From NCBI GenBank assembly GCA_035552155.1, contig DASZLX010000057.1:1-64000 (forward strand): a stretch of 64,000 bases of DNA, read 5' to 3'. A program made the position numbers and the translations under genes. Source of the stretch: DASXHY01 sp035552155. GTDB lineage: Bacteria > Verrucomicrobiota > Verrucomicrobiia > Limisphaerales > DASXHY01. Below, one piece after another: positions 1 through 8,695 of this stretch. Every line of letters begins with the position of its first letter. The stretch's first letter is position 1. The notes under the pieces were generated by a model, which worked only from the letters and a program-made list of their open reading frames with translations, did not search any database and was not told the DNA's origin.

Positions 1-195
1 CTGCGAACGGTTTCGGCAGTATGGCGGAGGCGAGGATGGGGAACAAGTCTTTGGGCGAGGGACGAAATCATTGCCACAGAAGCACAGGGGGGAACTGACG
101 GTTCAAAAACAAAACTCCGATGCGCCCCGTGTCTGTGGGCCCGATATGACCGTGCCAAGATTGCGCGGTGGATACGGTTTCTTTAAGCTGCTTCC
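1..195. other. Window-edge region with possible tail of an upstream gene
   Basis: No complete gene can be supported here. On the plus strand the third frame reads ANGFGSMAEARMGNKSLGEG and then stops at about base 111, inside the repeat element at 73-140, so the end of an upstream gene is possible. The other two plus frames are also open for most of the stretch, so the choice of frame is a guess. Confidence 0.2.
73..140. repeat. Heptad-repeat inverted element (GCCACAG family)
   Basis: The left arm (73-91) reads GCCACAGAAGCACAGGGG and the right arm (125-140) is its approximate reverse complement. The units follow a 7-bp period. The same family recurs at 30826-30896 and 63222-63300. It lies just upstream of the TPR protein gene and could act as a transcription terminator for whatever precedes the window. 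Confidence 0.6.
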
Positions 196-2268
196 GTGGA
201 CTTCGGCGAAAGCAAAAAAAAGCGGGGGATGATTTGCCTGGCGCTGGCTGCTGTCACGGTCGCGGTGTACTGGCGGGCCGGAGGTTTTGACTTCGTGAAT
301 TACGACGACCCGGATTACGTGACCGAAAATCCGATGGTGCAAAACGGATTGAGTTTGCGCGGCGTGATCTGGGCCTTCACACATTTTTACGCGAGCAATT
401 GGCATCCGCTGACCTGGATTTCCCACATGCTGGACTGCCAGCTTTTTGGATTGCACGCGGGAGGGCCGCATTTGGTGAACGTGGCTTTGCACGCGGTCAA
501 CGGAGTGCTGCTGTTTCTGTTGCTCCAACGGCTGACCGGCGCGCGATGGCGCAGCGCGATGGTCGCGGCGATTTTCCTCCTGCATCCGTTGCATGTGGAA
601 TCAGTGACCTGGATCGCGGAACGAAAGGATGTGCTGAGCACTTTTTTTGGATTACTGGCGTTGCTGGCGTATGTGAAATTTTCTGAGTCCGAGGTCCACA
701 GTCCACAGTCCACAGTCTGGTATGCGTGGACGACGGGCTTGTTTGCGCTGAGCCTGATGGCGAAGCCGATGTTGGTGACGCTGCCGTGCGTGATGTTGCT
801 GCTCGATGTTTGGCCGCTGGAGCGAGTGGAAAATATCGGCTTCCGCACTTTTTTCACGCGGCAATTCGGGAAACTCGCGCTGGAGAAATGGCTTTGGTTT
901 ATTCTCGCAGCGGCTTCCAGCGTGGTGACATTTTTTGCGCAGAAGGCCGGCGGCGCGGTTCAAAGCACGGAACATTTCCCCCTGGCCGGCCGCATGGCGA
1001 ACGCTGTGACGGCCTATTTTGAATACGTGTTGAAAACGTGCTGGCCCATCCACCTGGCGGTCTTTTATCCGGTAACGCATGGGCAGCCGATTTGGCAAGT
1101 AGTGGTTGCGGCGGCGTTTGTGCTGGGTGTTACCGTCGCGGCGATGATCGCCATGAAACGATGGCCGTTTTTTTTGGTCGGCTGGCTGTGGTTTTTGGGG
1201 ACGCTAGTGCCGGTGATTGGCCTAGTGCAGGTGGGCAATCAGGCCATGGCGGACCGCTATACTTATATCCCGTTGACCGGACTTTTTATCATCGTCGTGT
1301 GGGGTGTGTGGGAACTGGTGCGGCGGGCGAAAGGGGCGGAAATTGCGGCGGCCACTGCTGCGACGGCGTTGCTGGCGGTTCTGGCTGCCGGGACGGTTCA
1401 TCAACTCCAATTTTGGCAAAACGGTTTCGCGCTTTTCACCCACGCCCTTGCCGTGACGCGGAATAATGGGTTGGCCAATAATAATCTGGGCACGCTGCTG
1501 GTCGCGCAGGGACACGCGGACGAAGGCCTGGAGCATTATGCCGAGGCCGTGCGACTGGATCCGGACGACGCGTCTTTCCAAAACAATCTGGCCGCGGCTT
1601 TGGCGCGGGCGGGACGGGACAGTGAGGCGATTGAGCATTACGAGGCGGCCATTCACGATAATTCGAAGTTCGCGAAAGCGTACAGTAATTTGGGCGCGCT
1701 GCTCCTGGAGCAACATCATCTGGATGCCGCCGTCACGAATCTCAATGAAGCGGTGCGAATCGATCCCGACAGCGGCACAGCACGGAATAACCTGGGCAAC
1801 GCTCTGGCCGCGGCCGGGCGGCTGGACGATGCGCTGACGCAATACTCGGAGGCGGTGCGACTGGATCCGACGAATGGCGCTGTGCGCCTGAATGCCGGAC
1901 TCGCGCTGGTGAAGGCAGGGAGGGCGAATGATGCGAGAGTTCAATTCGTCGAAGCGGTTCGCCTGGATCCCGCGTTCCCGGAAGCGCGATTTGAACTGGG
2001 CCGCCTATTGTTTTATGCGAGAGACTTTCCGGGCGCCGCGGAGCAACTTGGCGAGGCCGTGAAACTCCGTCCGAATTACGCGGCGGCGGGGTATTATTTA
2101 TCGGCCGCGGAAGCGGATATGGGCCGCTTTGATGAAGCGGTGGCGGCGGCCAATCAAGCCCTTGAATCCGCGCAGCGAACGGGCCAAACCAATTTGGCTG
2201 CAAGGATTTTGAAAGCGCTGGAGTTTTACAAATCGCGGCAGCCTTTGGGCGAAAAAGGAACGAATTAA
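196..2268 (+). CDS. Membrane protein with C-terminal TPR array, TMTC/GT-C-like
   Basis: A 690-residue protein. Residues 1 to about 390 are a polytopic membrane domain with around ten hydrophobic helices. Residues about 420-680 are roughly seven tetratricopeptide repeats of 34 residues (pattern NNLG.L....G..DEA..HY.EAVRLDP). The first periplasmic loop has a paired aspartate (NYDDPDYV, near residue 36), and a later segment reads HPLHVESVTWIAERKDVLS. Both fit the TMTC-type lipid-linked mannosyltransferase fold (GT-C), in which an Asp in the first loop is catalytic. A glycosyltransferase role is inferred; substrate unknown. The start is GTG at 196; an in-frame ATG lies at 229, and neither has a clear ribosome site. 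Residues 166-175 are encoded by three perfect 7-bp repeats (694-714), which looks like an inserted element. Confidence 0.75.
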   Translation: MDFGESKKKRGMICLALAAVTVAVYWRAGGFDFVNYDDPDYVTENPMVQNGLSLRGVIWAFTHFYASNWHPLTWISHMLDCQLFGLHAGGPHLVNVALHAVNGVLLFLLLQRLTGARWRSAMVAAIFLLHPLHVESVTWIAERKDVLSTFFGLLALLAYVKFSESEVHSPQSTVWYAWTTGLFALSLMAKPMLVTLPCVMLLLDVWPLERVENIGFRTFFTRQFGKLALEKWLWFILAAASSVVTFFAQKAGGAVQSTEHFPLAGRMANAVTAYFEYVLKTCWPIHLAVFYPVTHGQPIWQVVVAAAFVLGVTVAAMIAMKRWPFFLVGWLWFLGTLVPVIGLVQVGNQAMADRYTYIPLTGLFIIVVWGVWELVRRAKGAEIAAATAATALLAVLAAGTVHQLQFWQNGFALFTHALAVTRNNGLANNNLGTLLVAQGHADEGLEHYAEAVRLDPDDASFQNNLAAALARAGRDSEAIEHYEAAIHDNSKFAKAYSNLGALLLEQHHLDAAVTNLNEAVRIDPDSGTARNNLGNALAAAGRLDDALTQYSEAVRLDPTNGAVRLNAGLALVKAGRANDARVQFVEAVRLDPAFPEARFELGRLLFYARDFPGAAEQLGEAVKLRPNYAAAGYYLSAAEADMGRFDEAVAAANQALESAQRTGQTNLAARILKALEFYKSRQPLGEKGTN
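694..714. repeat. Three perfect 7-bp repeats inside the TPR protein gene
   Basis: GTCCACA occurs three times head to tail, followed by GTC. It is read in frame as part of SPQSTV. The same hexapeptide is encoded by a related array at 24264-24284 in an unrelated aminotransferase gene. Confidence 0.75.
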
Positions 2269-2396
2269 ATTAATGAGGAGCAGGAAAGATTTTGGGGATT
2301 CCTCATTTCCTGCTTTCCTTATTCGAATTGGGCAGAATACGCGCGGGCTGAAGCGAAACGGCTTGAGTCGCCCGCGTTCTTGCGCAAAATAAACGT

Positions 2397-3596
2397 GTGT
2401 TCAAGCTGAGAATTTTGGCCGGTGTGCTGCTGGTATTGCTGGCGGGCTGCACCACGGCCTCGCGCCGAAGTGGCCGGGGAGATTATATTGAAGCACCAGC
2501 CAATGAGGTGAAGACACCGATCGAAACTGAACACATCACAGAGGCACCGTCCCTGGCGCCGCCGCCGGCGGGCTCATCGCAGGCCGTGCATGCGCCTACG
2601 AATCATCTGGCGAGTCTCTGGATTCCCTTGAGGCGTTGGGCTGAGGAAAACAAAGCCGGTCCGGTGCAGGGCATTTCCGGCGGGCGCGTGCCGGCGTTCG
2701 CCCTGAAAGCGGAAAATGGGCTGCTGATTGTCCGCGCGTACGACCAGGTGGCGTATTGGAACGGCATGGAATTTCATCTCGGTTTTGCACCGCAGGTTGT
2801 CAACGGCCAGCCGATGCTCAACTCGCTCGATCTGGAAAAAAATATCGCGCCGTTGCTGCATCCGTGGACGCTTCCGGAAGAAACGAATCGCGTCGTGGTG
2901 ATTGATCCCGGCCATGGCGGCTCGAATTTGGGCACCCGGAGCACCGTGGACGGCGCGTATGAGAAGGAGTTCGCCCTGGACTGGGCGAAACGGCTGGCGC
3001 CCATCCTTGCGACCAATGGATGGAAAGTTTTTCTCACGCGGACCAGTGACATTGATATGTCGCTCAGCAACCGGGTCGATTTTGCTGATGCCCACAAGGC
3101 TGATTTGTTCGTGAGTCTCCATTTTAATGCGGACCCTACTCCGACGAATCCCGACCAGGGCGGCATCGAGACATTTTGCGTGACGCCCACGGGCATGCCC
3201 TCGACTTTGAAACGCGATTTCGAGGACGATGCGTCGCTGGTGTTTCCCAATAACCGGTTTGATGTCGAGAATTTCCAATATGCCATGCGGTTCCAGCGAT
3301 CGTTATTGAAAGTGAGCGGGGCGAAGGACCACGGCGTGCGGCGCGCCCGGTTCATGACGGTATTGCGCGGGCAAAATCGTCCGGCGGTTTTGATCGAGGG
3401 CGGTTATCTTTCCGATCCTCGGGAGGCGCGGCGCATTGCCGACCCCGCATATCGCCAAAAGTTGGCGGAGGCGGTGGCGGCGGCGTTGATGGATAAGTCC
3501 GCAGTTCACACTTCAGGAGCCGTTACTGCCGAAGCCACAGTACAACCCGCGGTTCAAAACAAAGCGCCCTTCACCAACAGCGCTTCAGAGCCGTGA
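2397..3596 (+). CDS. N-acetylmuramoyl-L-alanine amidase (Amidase_3), lipoprotein
   Basis: A 399-residue cell-wall hydrolase that should cleave the bond between N-acetylmuramic acid and the stem peptide. A lipoprotein signal is visible: hydrophobic residues 5-16 and a lipobox LAGC with Cys18, so it is probably anchored to the outer membrane. After a Pro-rich linker and a middle domain, the zinc amidase domain covers about 165-370. Expected ligands are His173 (DPGHGG), Glu189 and His242 (SLHFNAD), with catalytic Glu334 (VLIEGGYLSD). The start is GTG at 2397, chosen because it gives the complete lipoprotein signal. The stop overlaps the start of the epimerase gene by 4 bases, so the two are probably translated together. 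Confidence 0.9.
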   Translation: MFKLRILAGVLLVLLAGCTTASRRSGRGDYIEAPANEVKTPIETEHITEAPSLAPPPAGSSQAVHAPTNHLASLWIPLRRWAEENKAGPVQGISGGRVPAFALKAENGLLIVRAYDQVAYWNGMEFHLGFAPQVVNGQPMLNSLDLEKNIAPLLHPWTLPEETNRVVVIDPGHGGSNLGTRSTVDGAYEKEFALDWAKRLAPILATNGWKVFLTRTSDIDMSLSNRVDFADAHKADLFVSLHFNADPTPTNPDQGGIETFCVTPTGMPSTLKRDFEDDASLVFPNNRFDVENFQYAMRFQRSLLKVSGAKDHGVRRARFMTVLRGQNRPAVLIEGGYLSDPREARRIADPAYRQKLAEAVAAALMDKSAVHTSGAVTAEATVQPAVQNKAPFTNSASEP

Positions 3597-4558
3597 AGTC
3601 TCCTTTCATTCTCATAACCGGTGGTTCGGGTTTCATCGGCTCGCACCTGGTGGAGCGACTTTTGGCGGAGGGAAATGCGGTGGTCGTCATCGATGACTTT
3701 TCCACGGGCAGATTGGAGAACCTGCGAGCGGTGGAGGGTAACCCAAATTTGCGAGTGATTGACTCGCGGATTTCGACGTGCACGGAATTGTCGGAATTGG
3801 CCGGAAAGGCGAAGGCCATTTATCACCTGGCCGCAGCGGTGGGCGTGGAATTGGTGGTCAAGTCGCCGATTCACACGCTGGAAACCAATTTGCACGAGAC
3901 TGAAGTGCTGCTTAAAGCGGCGGCGGAGCATCGCACGCCGTTGCTGCTGGCGTCCACTTCCGAAGTCTACGGCAAGAGTGAGAAACCGGTGTTTAGCGAA
4001 GAGGATGATTTGCTAATTGGCCCGCCCAATCGGAGTCGCTGGGGATATGCCTGCTCAAAGTTAATGGATGAATTTCTCGCCCTTGCCTATGCGCGGGAAA
4101 AATTGCTGCCGGTGACCATCGTTCGATTATTCAACACGGTCGGCCCGCGGCAAACGGGCCAATACGGAATGGTCCTGCCGCGATTCATCTCCGCGGCCAA
4201 ACGGGGCGAACCACTAATGGTTCACGGCGACGGCCAGCAATCACGCTGCTTTTGTTTCGTGCGCGACACGGTGGAAGCGCTGGTGCGGTTGCAGAATTGT
4301 CCGGCGGCGCGCGGGGAGGTTTTCAATATCGGCAGCACGGAGGAAATCAGTATTGTGGAACTAGCGAAACTGGTGGTGTCGACGCTAGGTTCGAAATCGC
4401 CGATTGAACTGATACCCTACGACCAAGCCTATGCGCCCGGTTTCGAGGACATGCGCCGGAGAAAGCCGAGCGTGGAGAAATTGGCTGCTGCGGTGGGATT
4501 CCGTCCCGCCACCCCTTTGCGCGACACGATTCGGCAAACTGCGGAAACTCTCCCGTAA
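3593..4558 (+). CDS. NAD-dependent sugar-nucleotide epimerase/dehydratase
   Basis: A 321-residue extended short-chain dehydrogenase acting on nucleotide sugars. The N-terminal Rossmann motif is GGSGFIGSHL (residues 10-19). The active-site set is Ser/Thr in STSEVYG (121-127) and Tyr152-x3-Lys156 (YACSK). The C-terminal half contains the substrate-binding features of the GalE / UDP-glucuronate decarboxylase group (VRLFNTVGPRQTGQYGMV). The exact substrate cannot be assigned; UDP-glucuronate decarboxylase and UDP-glucose 4-epimerase are both possible. It starts with GTG overlapping the amidase stop codon (GTGA), implying coupled translation and possibly a shared role in the cell envelope. Confidence 0.85.
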   Translation: MKSPFILITGGSGFIGSHLVERLLAEGNAVVVIDDFSTGRLENLRAVEGNPNLRVIDSRISTCTELSELAGKAKAIYHLAAAVGVELVVKSPIHTLETNLHETEVLLKAAAEHRTPLLLASTSEVYGKSEKPVFSEEDDLLIGPPNRSRWGYACSKLMDEFLALAYAREKLLPVTIVRLFNTVGPRQTGQYGMVLPRFISAAKRGEPLMVHGDGQQSRCFCFVRDTVEALVRLQNCPAARGEVFNIGSTEEISIVELAKLVVSTLGSKSPIELIPYDQAYAPGFEDMRRRKPSVEKLAAAVGFRPATPLRDTIRQTAETLP

Positions 4559-4589
4559 AAAAAGAAAGGCACCCTTGCGGGTGCCTTTC
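4555..4589 (-). terminator. Rho-independent terminator, pseudopilin gene
   Basis: An 11-bp perfect stem (4564-4574 with 4579-4589) and a TTGC loop. On the minus strand it is followed by a run of T from the A-tract at 4555-4563. It sits between two convergent genes and may also help end the epimerase transcript. Confidence 0.85.
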
Positions 4590-4606
4590 CTGGTTAAAAC
4601 TAAATA

Positions 4607-5392
4607 TCAATACGGATAGGAGAAGGCCGGATAAACCACGGTATTCGTGGCATTCGCGATGGTGGTCCGCAAGCCGTTGATGCTGACTTGTTGAACGCTA
4701 CCGTCAGCCAGGGCGAGATTCCCCACTTTGTTATGCGAGTCGATCGTCCAGGAAGCATTGGCGGCGGACAAGACTGAAGCGCTGCCGACGCTGCCGAAGG
4801 AGAACAAGTAGCTGGCGAGACGACTACCAGCTGAGCCAGAGGTGCCGGCGCCGCCACCGGCCGTGCCGACGTTGTTATCACCGTAGAGAACCATTTGAGG
4901 ATCGGTTTCAATGGCGTCGCCAGCGATGAAGAAGCTGGTTTTATTGGTGGAGAAATCTCCCGGAGGAGTGCCACCCAAACCAGCGGATCCAAAGTTTGTC
5001 GCCGGAGTTGCATGGAAGGTGTCTGCGGGGCAGAGGCACACCTTCGGGGTGCTCAGTTCGTTTGACATGACCTGGAACACTTTGTCCATGTAAGGGCTGG
5101 TCGTGACGGTAGGCGCGGAGGGCGTACCCGTGGCACCAGCGTGCGGGATGTATTCCGAAGCGCCACCCTGGGTGGTGCTAAGGGCCATCGGATAACGATC
5201 ATTGTTGTCGCCTTCCCAAACGCGCATGGCCAGACCGCACTGCTTGAGGTTGTTTACGCATTGGATACGGAGCGCGCGGGCTTTGGCTTTGGCGAGCGCG
5301 GGCAGCAACATGGCCGCCAAAATCGCGATGATGGCGATAACTACGAGCAGTTCGATGAGAGTGAACGCTCTGATTTTACTGAATTTCTTCAT
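4607..5392 (-). CDS. Type II secretion/type IV pilus-like pseudopilin (DUF1559-like)
   Basis: A 261-residue exported protein. It begins MKKFSKIRAFTLIELLVV: a short basic leader, then a prepilin peptidase site just before FTLIE and a long hydrophobic helix (about 9-31) that anchors the protein and drives filament assembly. The C-terminal domain carries the motif H-N-K-V-G-N-L-A-L-A-D-G-S-V, typical of the large Planctomycete/Verrucomicrobia pseudopilin family (H-x9-DG). These families are expanded in this phylum and their cargo is unknown. A second member lies at 31619-32437, and a GspF/PilC platform gene at 35161-36366. It stands alone here with its own terminator. Confidence 0.88.
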   Translation of the reverse strand: MKKFSKIRAFTLIELLVVIAIIAILAAMLLPALAKAKARALRIQCVNNLKQCGLAMRVWEGDNNDRYPMALSTTQGGASEYIPHAGATGTPSAPTVTTSPYMDKVFQVMSNELSTPKVCLCPADTFHATPATNFGSAGLGGTPPGDFSTNKTSFFIAGDAIETDPQMVLYGDNNVGTAGGGAGTSGSAGSRLASYLFSFGSVGSASVLSAANASWTIDSHNKVGNLALADGSVQQVSINGLRTTIANATNTVVYPAFSYPY

Positions 5393-5728
5393 ATGTTTCT
5401 TATTGGTTTTGATTCGGCAAACAGTTTGCGAACTCTAAGGAATTCGTTTTTTCTGTCAACCCTTTCTCTGGAAAAGTTTTAGCAGTGTCGATGCCAAAGC
5501 TTTTTTCATCGAAAATCGTGAAAATACGCAATCCGCCATCGTCGATTCGCGTCTGGTGCGTGAAATTTTCACGCATTAAGCGTGAGAATCACGCGTGATT
5601 TTATGGGTGTCCACGGCGCCGCGGTGGGTTTCTTCCTTAGATATAAAGTTGCCGGCCGATGGTACGCCGGCGCTCTCAGGGGCTGAGGGAAGGATTGCGG
5701 CTTGGGTTCGTTCTGATATTTTCCGCGC
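5393..5728. other. Divergent promoter region between pseudopilin and ubiD-like genes
   Basis: A 336-base stretch without a gene. It should contain the promoters of both flanking divergent genes. The clearest structure is a pair of short dyads at 5557-5594. A GC-rich stretch at 5653-5690 has a self-complementary GCCGGC core and resembles interspersed repeats, but no second full copy was seen. Confidence 0.5.
5557..5594. promoter_or_regulatory. Tandem GCGTGA-N3-TCACGC dyads (possible operator)
   Basis: Two adjacent palindromes share a core: TGCGTGAA-ATT-TTCACGCA at 5557-5575 and GCGTGA-GAA-TCACGC at 5580-5594. Their centres are 21 bases apart, about two helical turns, and a further half-site ACGCGTGA follows at 5591-5598. 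The layout suggests side-by-side binding of a dimeric regulator between two divergent genes. This is inferred from symmetry alone. Confidence 0.45.
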
Positions 5729-7264
5729 ATGGCTTTCGATTCCTTCCGTGATTTTCTCAATGCGCTCGAGGTGGCCGATGAGTTGATTCGAATCCAGCAG
5801 CCGGTCGCCACCGAACTCGAAATCACTGAGCTGGCCAACCGCCAGATGAAATCACCGAATGGTGGCAAAGCATTATTGATCGAGAAGCCGACGGTAAATG
5901 GGGTCGTCAGCCCGTTCCCGGTCGCCATCAATACGATGGGTTCGTGGAAGCGAATGGCATTGTCCCTCGCCGCAGCGAGCGTGGATGAGGCGGCGGCGGA
6001 ACTGGGCGCGTTGATGAAGGCCAAACCGCCAACGAGCCTGCGCGAGACGCTAAAACTTCTCGGAACGGCGATGGAACTGCGCCACGCCAAACCGAAGATG
6101 GTGAGAAGCGGCCCGTGCAAGGAAGTGATTCACAAATTCGACGAGAATCGAGAGTCGAGAGTCGAAAGCTGGCCGAAAGCACCCGATTGGCGCAGTCCCT
6201 CAACCCTTGATCCTCGACCCTCGACCCTGCGAGACCTTCCCATTTTGAAATGCTGGCCGTTGGACGGCGGACGGTTCATCACACTGCCTTGCGTGGTGAC
6301 CAAAGACCCGGACACCGGCGAGCGGAATGTGGGGATGTATCGCATCCAAATTTACGACGACCGCACGACGGGAATGCATTGGCAATTGCAAAAAGTAGGC
6401 GCCCGGCACGGCCGGCGTTATTACGAGAGCGGCACGCGCATGCCGGTGGCAATTTTCCTGGGCGGCGATCCGGTGTTTACGTTTGCCGCCACGGCGCCTT
6501 TGCCGGACGGACTGGACGAATTTTTATTGGCAGGTTATCTGCGCAAAAAATCCGTGGAATTGGTAAAATGCGAGACTAACGACCTCGAAGTGCCGGCCAA
6601 TGCGGATTTTGTCATCGAAGGTTATGTGGATCCGCAGGAGCCGTTGCGCGAAGAAGGGCCATTTGGGGATCACACGGGGTATTACACATTGCCGGAGCCG
6701 TATCCGGTGTTTCATGTGACAGCGATCACGCATCGCAAGGACGCAGTTTATCCGGCGACCATCGTGGGGATTCCGCCGATGGAAGATTTTTACATGGGCA
6801 GCGCGTCGGTGAAATTATTCCTCCCGATTTTCAAAATGAATTTCCCGGAGATTGTGGACATCGCGCTTCCGGCGGAAGGGGTTTTTCACAATCTCGTTTT
6901 TGTGAGCATCAAAAAAACCTACCCGATGCAGGCCTACAAAATCATGCACGGGCTTTGGGGCATGGGGCAGATGATGTTTACGAAATACATTGTGGTGGTG
7001 GACGACGACGTGGACGTGCATAACACGAGCGATGTGCTCTTTCGCCTGTGCGCCAACACCGATCCGCAGCGCGACAGCATTTTCACCAAAGGCCCGGCGG
7101 ACGTGCTGGATCATGCCACCAGCGAAATCGCCAGTGGCAGCAAACTGGGCATTGATGCCACGAAGAAACTGGCGGGCGAAGGTTTCAAGCGGCAGTGGCC
7201 GCCGCTGATTAAGATGGACGCTGGGGTGAAGGCAAAGGTGGAGAAAATATTCAGGCTGGATTAA
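5729..7264 (+). CDS. UbiD family decarboxylase
   Basis: A 511-residue member of the prenylated-FMN dependent UbiD decarboxylases, which remove or add carboxyl groups on aromatic or alpha,beta-unsaturated acids. The family-typical start (FRDFLNALE) and the conserved block REEGPFGDHTGYY (residues 307-319) with the acidic catalytic residues are present, followed by VGIPPMEDFYMG. The substrate is not predictable; it could be a menaquinone/ubiquinone intermediate or an aromatic acid. No flavin prenyltransferase (UbiX) gene is adjacent. Residues about 139-168 are an insertion encoded by a 7-bp repeat element (6143-6233); family members usually pass directly from the preceding helix to LPILKCWP. The insert keeps the frame open. 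Confidence 0.9.
   Translation: MAFDSFRDFLNALEVADELIRIQQPVATELEITELANRQMKSPNGGKALLIEKPTVNGVVSPFPVAINTMGSWKRMALSLAAASVDEAAAELGALMKAKPPTSLRETLKLLGTAMELRHAKPKMVRSGPCKEVIHKFDENRESRVESWPKAPDWRSPSTLDPRPSTLRDLPILKCWPLDGGRFITLPCVVTKDPDTGERNVGMYRIQIYDDRTTGMHWQLQKVGARHGRRYYESGTRMPVAIFLGGDPVFTFAATAPLPDGLDEFLLAGYLRKKSVELVKCETNDLEVPANADFVIEGYVDPQEPLREEGPFGDHTGYYTLPEPYPVFHVTAITHRKDAVYPATIVGIPPMEDFYMGSASVKLFLPIFKMNFPEIVDIALPAEGVFHNLVFVSIKKTYPMQAYKIMHGLWGMGQMMFTKYIVVVDDDVDVHNTSDVLFRLCANTDPQRDSIFTKGPADVLDHATSEIASGSKLGIDATKKLAGEGFKRQWPPLIKMDAGVKAKVEKIFRLD
6143..6233. repeat. Heptad-repeat inverted element inside the ubiD-like gene
   Basis: The left arm is GAGAATC GAGAGTC GAGAGTC (6143-6163); the right arm is CCCTCAA CCCTTGA TCCTCGA CCCTCGA (6197-6224). 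The arms are near reverse complements built of 7-bp units. The element is translated in frame as about 30 residues (RESRVESW...RSPSTLDPRPSTL). Confidence 0.8.
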
Positions 7265-7323
7265 CCCCACCTTCACCAAACGAGCGCAAACGACAGAGTT
7301 GTCGTGTTCGTAATGAGGTGAGA

Positions 7324-7363
7324 AAAAAATCTTTGGCGCACGGTCGTCTGCCGTGCGCCAAAG
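7324..7363 (-). terminator. Rho-independent terminator, leuB-like gene
   Basis: A 13-bp perfect stem (7331-7343 with 7351-7363) with a 7-base loop. On the minus strand the hairpin is followed by a T-run from the A-tract at 7323-7329. It lies about 50 bases beyond the stop of the leuB-like gene and may also end the ubiD-like transcript. Confidence 0.8.
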
Positions 7364-7415
7364 CATATCTGGCCAGCACCAGAAACGCACAGGCGAGACG
7401 CCCGTGCCACTATCA

Positions 7416-8519
7416 TCACAGCGCTGCCGCCACCATATCTCCCACTTCGCGCGTGCCGTGTCCCATTTTGCCGGCGGCGAGGGATTTAACCTTGGTGTTG
7501 ATGATCTGAATCACAGCGTTCTCGATGGCCGCACCCGCTTTGGCTTCGCCCAGGAAATCCAGCATCATTGAGCCGGCATTAATCGCGGCGAGGGGATTGA
7601 TGACATTTTGACCGGTATATTTCGGCGCGCTGCCACCCATCGGCTCGAACATGGACGTGCCCTCGGGATTGATATTGCCGCCGGCGGCCACACCGAGACC
7701 GCCCTGGATCATTGCCGCCAGGTCCGTGATGATGTCGCCGAACATGTTGTCGGTGACGATCACGTCGAACCACTCGGGATTTTTCACGAACCACATGCAG
7801 GTCGCGTCCACGTGGGCATAATCGGTTTTAACGGTCGGATATTTCGGCGAGAGCTCGTTGAACGCGCGCCACCACAAATCAAACGCATACGTGAGCACAT
7901 TGGTTTTGCCGCACAAGGTGAGCTGCGCGGTCTTGCCCGCCTGCGTGTCTTCCGGCTTGAGGCCCTTCCACGGCTTGCCCTCGCGGCGTTTCTGCGCGAG
8001 GTCGAAGGCATATTTCAAGCAGCGCTCGACGCCGAAGCGCGTGTTCACGCTTTCCTGAATGGCGACTTCTTGCGGGGTGCCTTTGTATTGAAAACCGCCC
8101 GCGCCGGCATACAAGCCTTCATTATTTTCGCGCACCACGACGAAATCCACGTGCTCCGGCCCCTTGTCCTTGAGCGGGCAATCTTCGGCGCGATAGAGCC
8201 GCACGGGACGCAGGTTGATGTATTGCTGCAATTCAAAACGCAGCCGCAGCAGAATTCCTTTTTCGAGAATGCCGGGCTTCACTTGCGGGTGGCCCACCGC
8301 ACCGAGATAAATTGCCTTGAACTTGCGCAATTCGTCGACTGCGCCGTCGGGCAGCACCTCGCCGGTCTTCAGGTAGCGATCGCCGCCGAAGTCGTAATGA
8401 TGCCAGTTAAGTTTGAAGCCGAATTTTGTACCGGCCGCCTCGCACACTTTGAGCGCTTCCCGAGTGACTTCCGGACCCGTGCCGTCTCCGCCGATGACTG
8501 CAATATCGTAGCTTTTCAT
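7416..8519 (-). CDS. leuB: 3-isopropylmalate dehydrogenase family protein
   Basis: A 367-residue metal- and NAD-dependent beta-decarboxylating dehydrogenase. Family signatures: nucleotide-binding N-terminus (IAVIGGDGTGPEV, 6-18), substrate arginines in LLRLRFELQQYINLRP (90-105), Lys205 (CGKTNV), and metal-binding aspartates in DNMFGDIITD (Asp257, Asp262, Asp266). The C-terminal EPMGGSAPKYTG matches the NAD-binding loop of isopropylmalate dehydrogenases. The best call is LeuB (leucine synthesis); isocitrate or tartrate dehydrogenase of the same family cannot be excluded, and no leuA/C/D genes are adjacent. The ATG at 8519 is chosen over an upstream start at 8672 because the extension is low-complexity and not family-like. 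Confidence 0.8.
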   Translation of the reverse strand: MKSYDIAVIGGDGTGPEVTREALKVCEAAGTKFGFKLNWHHYDFGGDRYLKTGEVLPDGAVDELRKFKAIYLGAVGHPQVKPGILEKGILLRLRFELQQYINLRPVRLYRAEDCPLKDKGPEHVDFVVVRENNEGLYAGAGGFQYKGTPQEVAIQESVNTRFGVERCLKYAFDLAQKRREGKPWKGLKPEDTQAGKTAQLTLCGKTNVLTYAFDLWWRAFNELSPKYPTVKTDYAHVDATCMWFVKNPEWFDVIVTDNMFGDIITDLAAMIQGGLGVAAGGNINPEGTSMFEPMGGSAPKYTGQNVINPLAAINAGSMMLDFLGEAKAGAAIENAVIQIINTKVKSLAAGKMGHGTREVGDMVAAAL

Positions 8520-8695
8520 AAATCGTTTCTTTGACCGCCCGGCGTGGCTGTGCGGCGCGTTTGGAACTTGCGCGACATCAGCCCGCAGCTGTGGAGCGGG
8601 ACTGGCGATGCTAATGTTTTCCGCGATTGTGGCAATTGGAATTTTAGCCCAGGCGCGGCTGCGGGACGCCACACTTCCAAGTCAGACTGCTGCTC

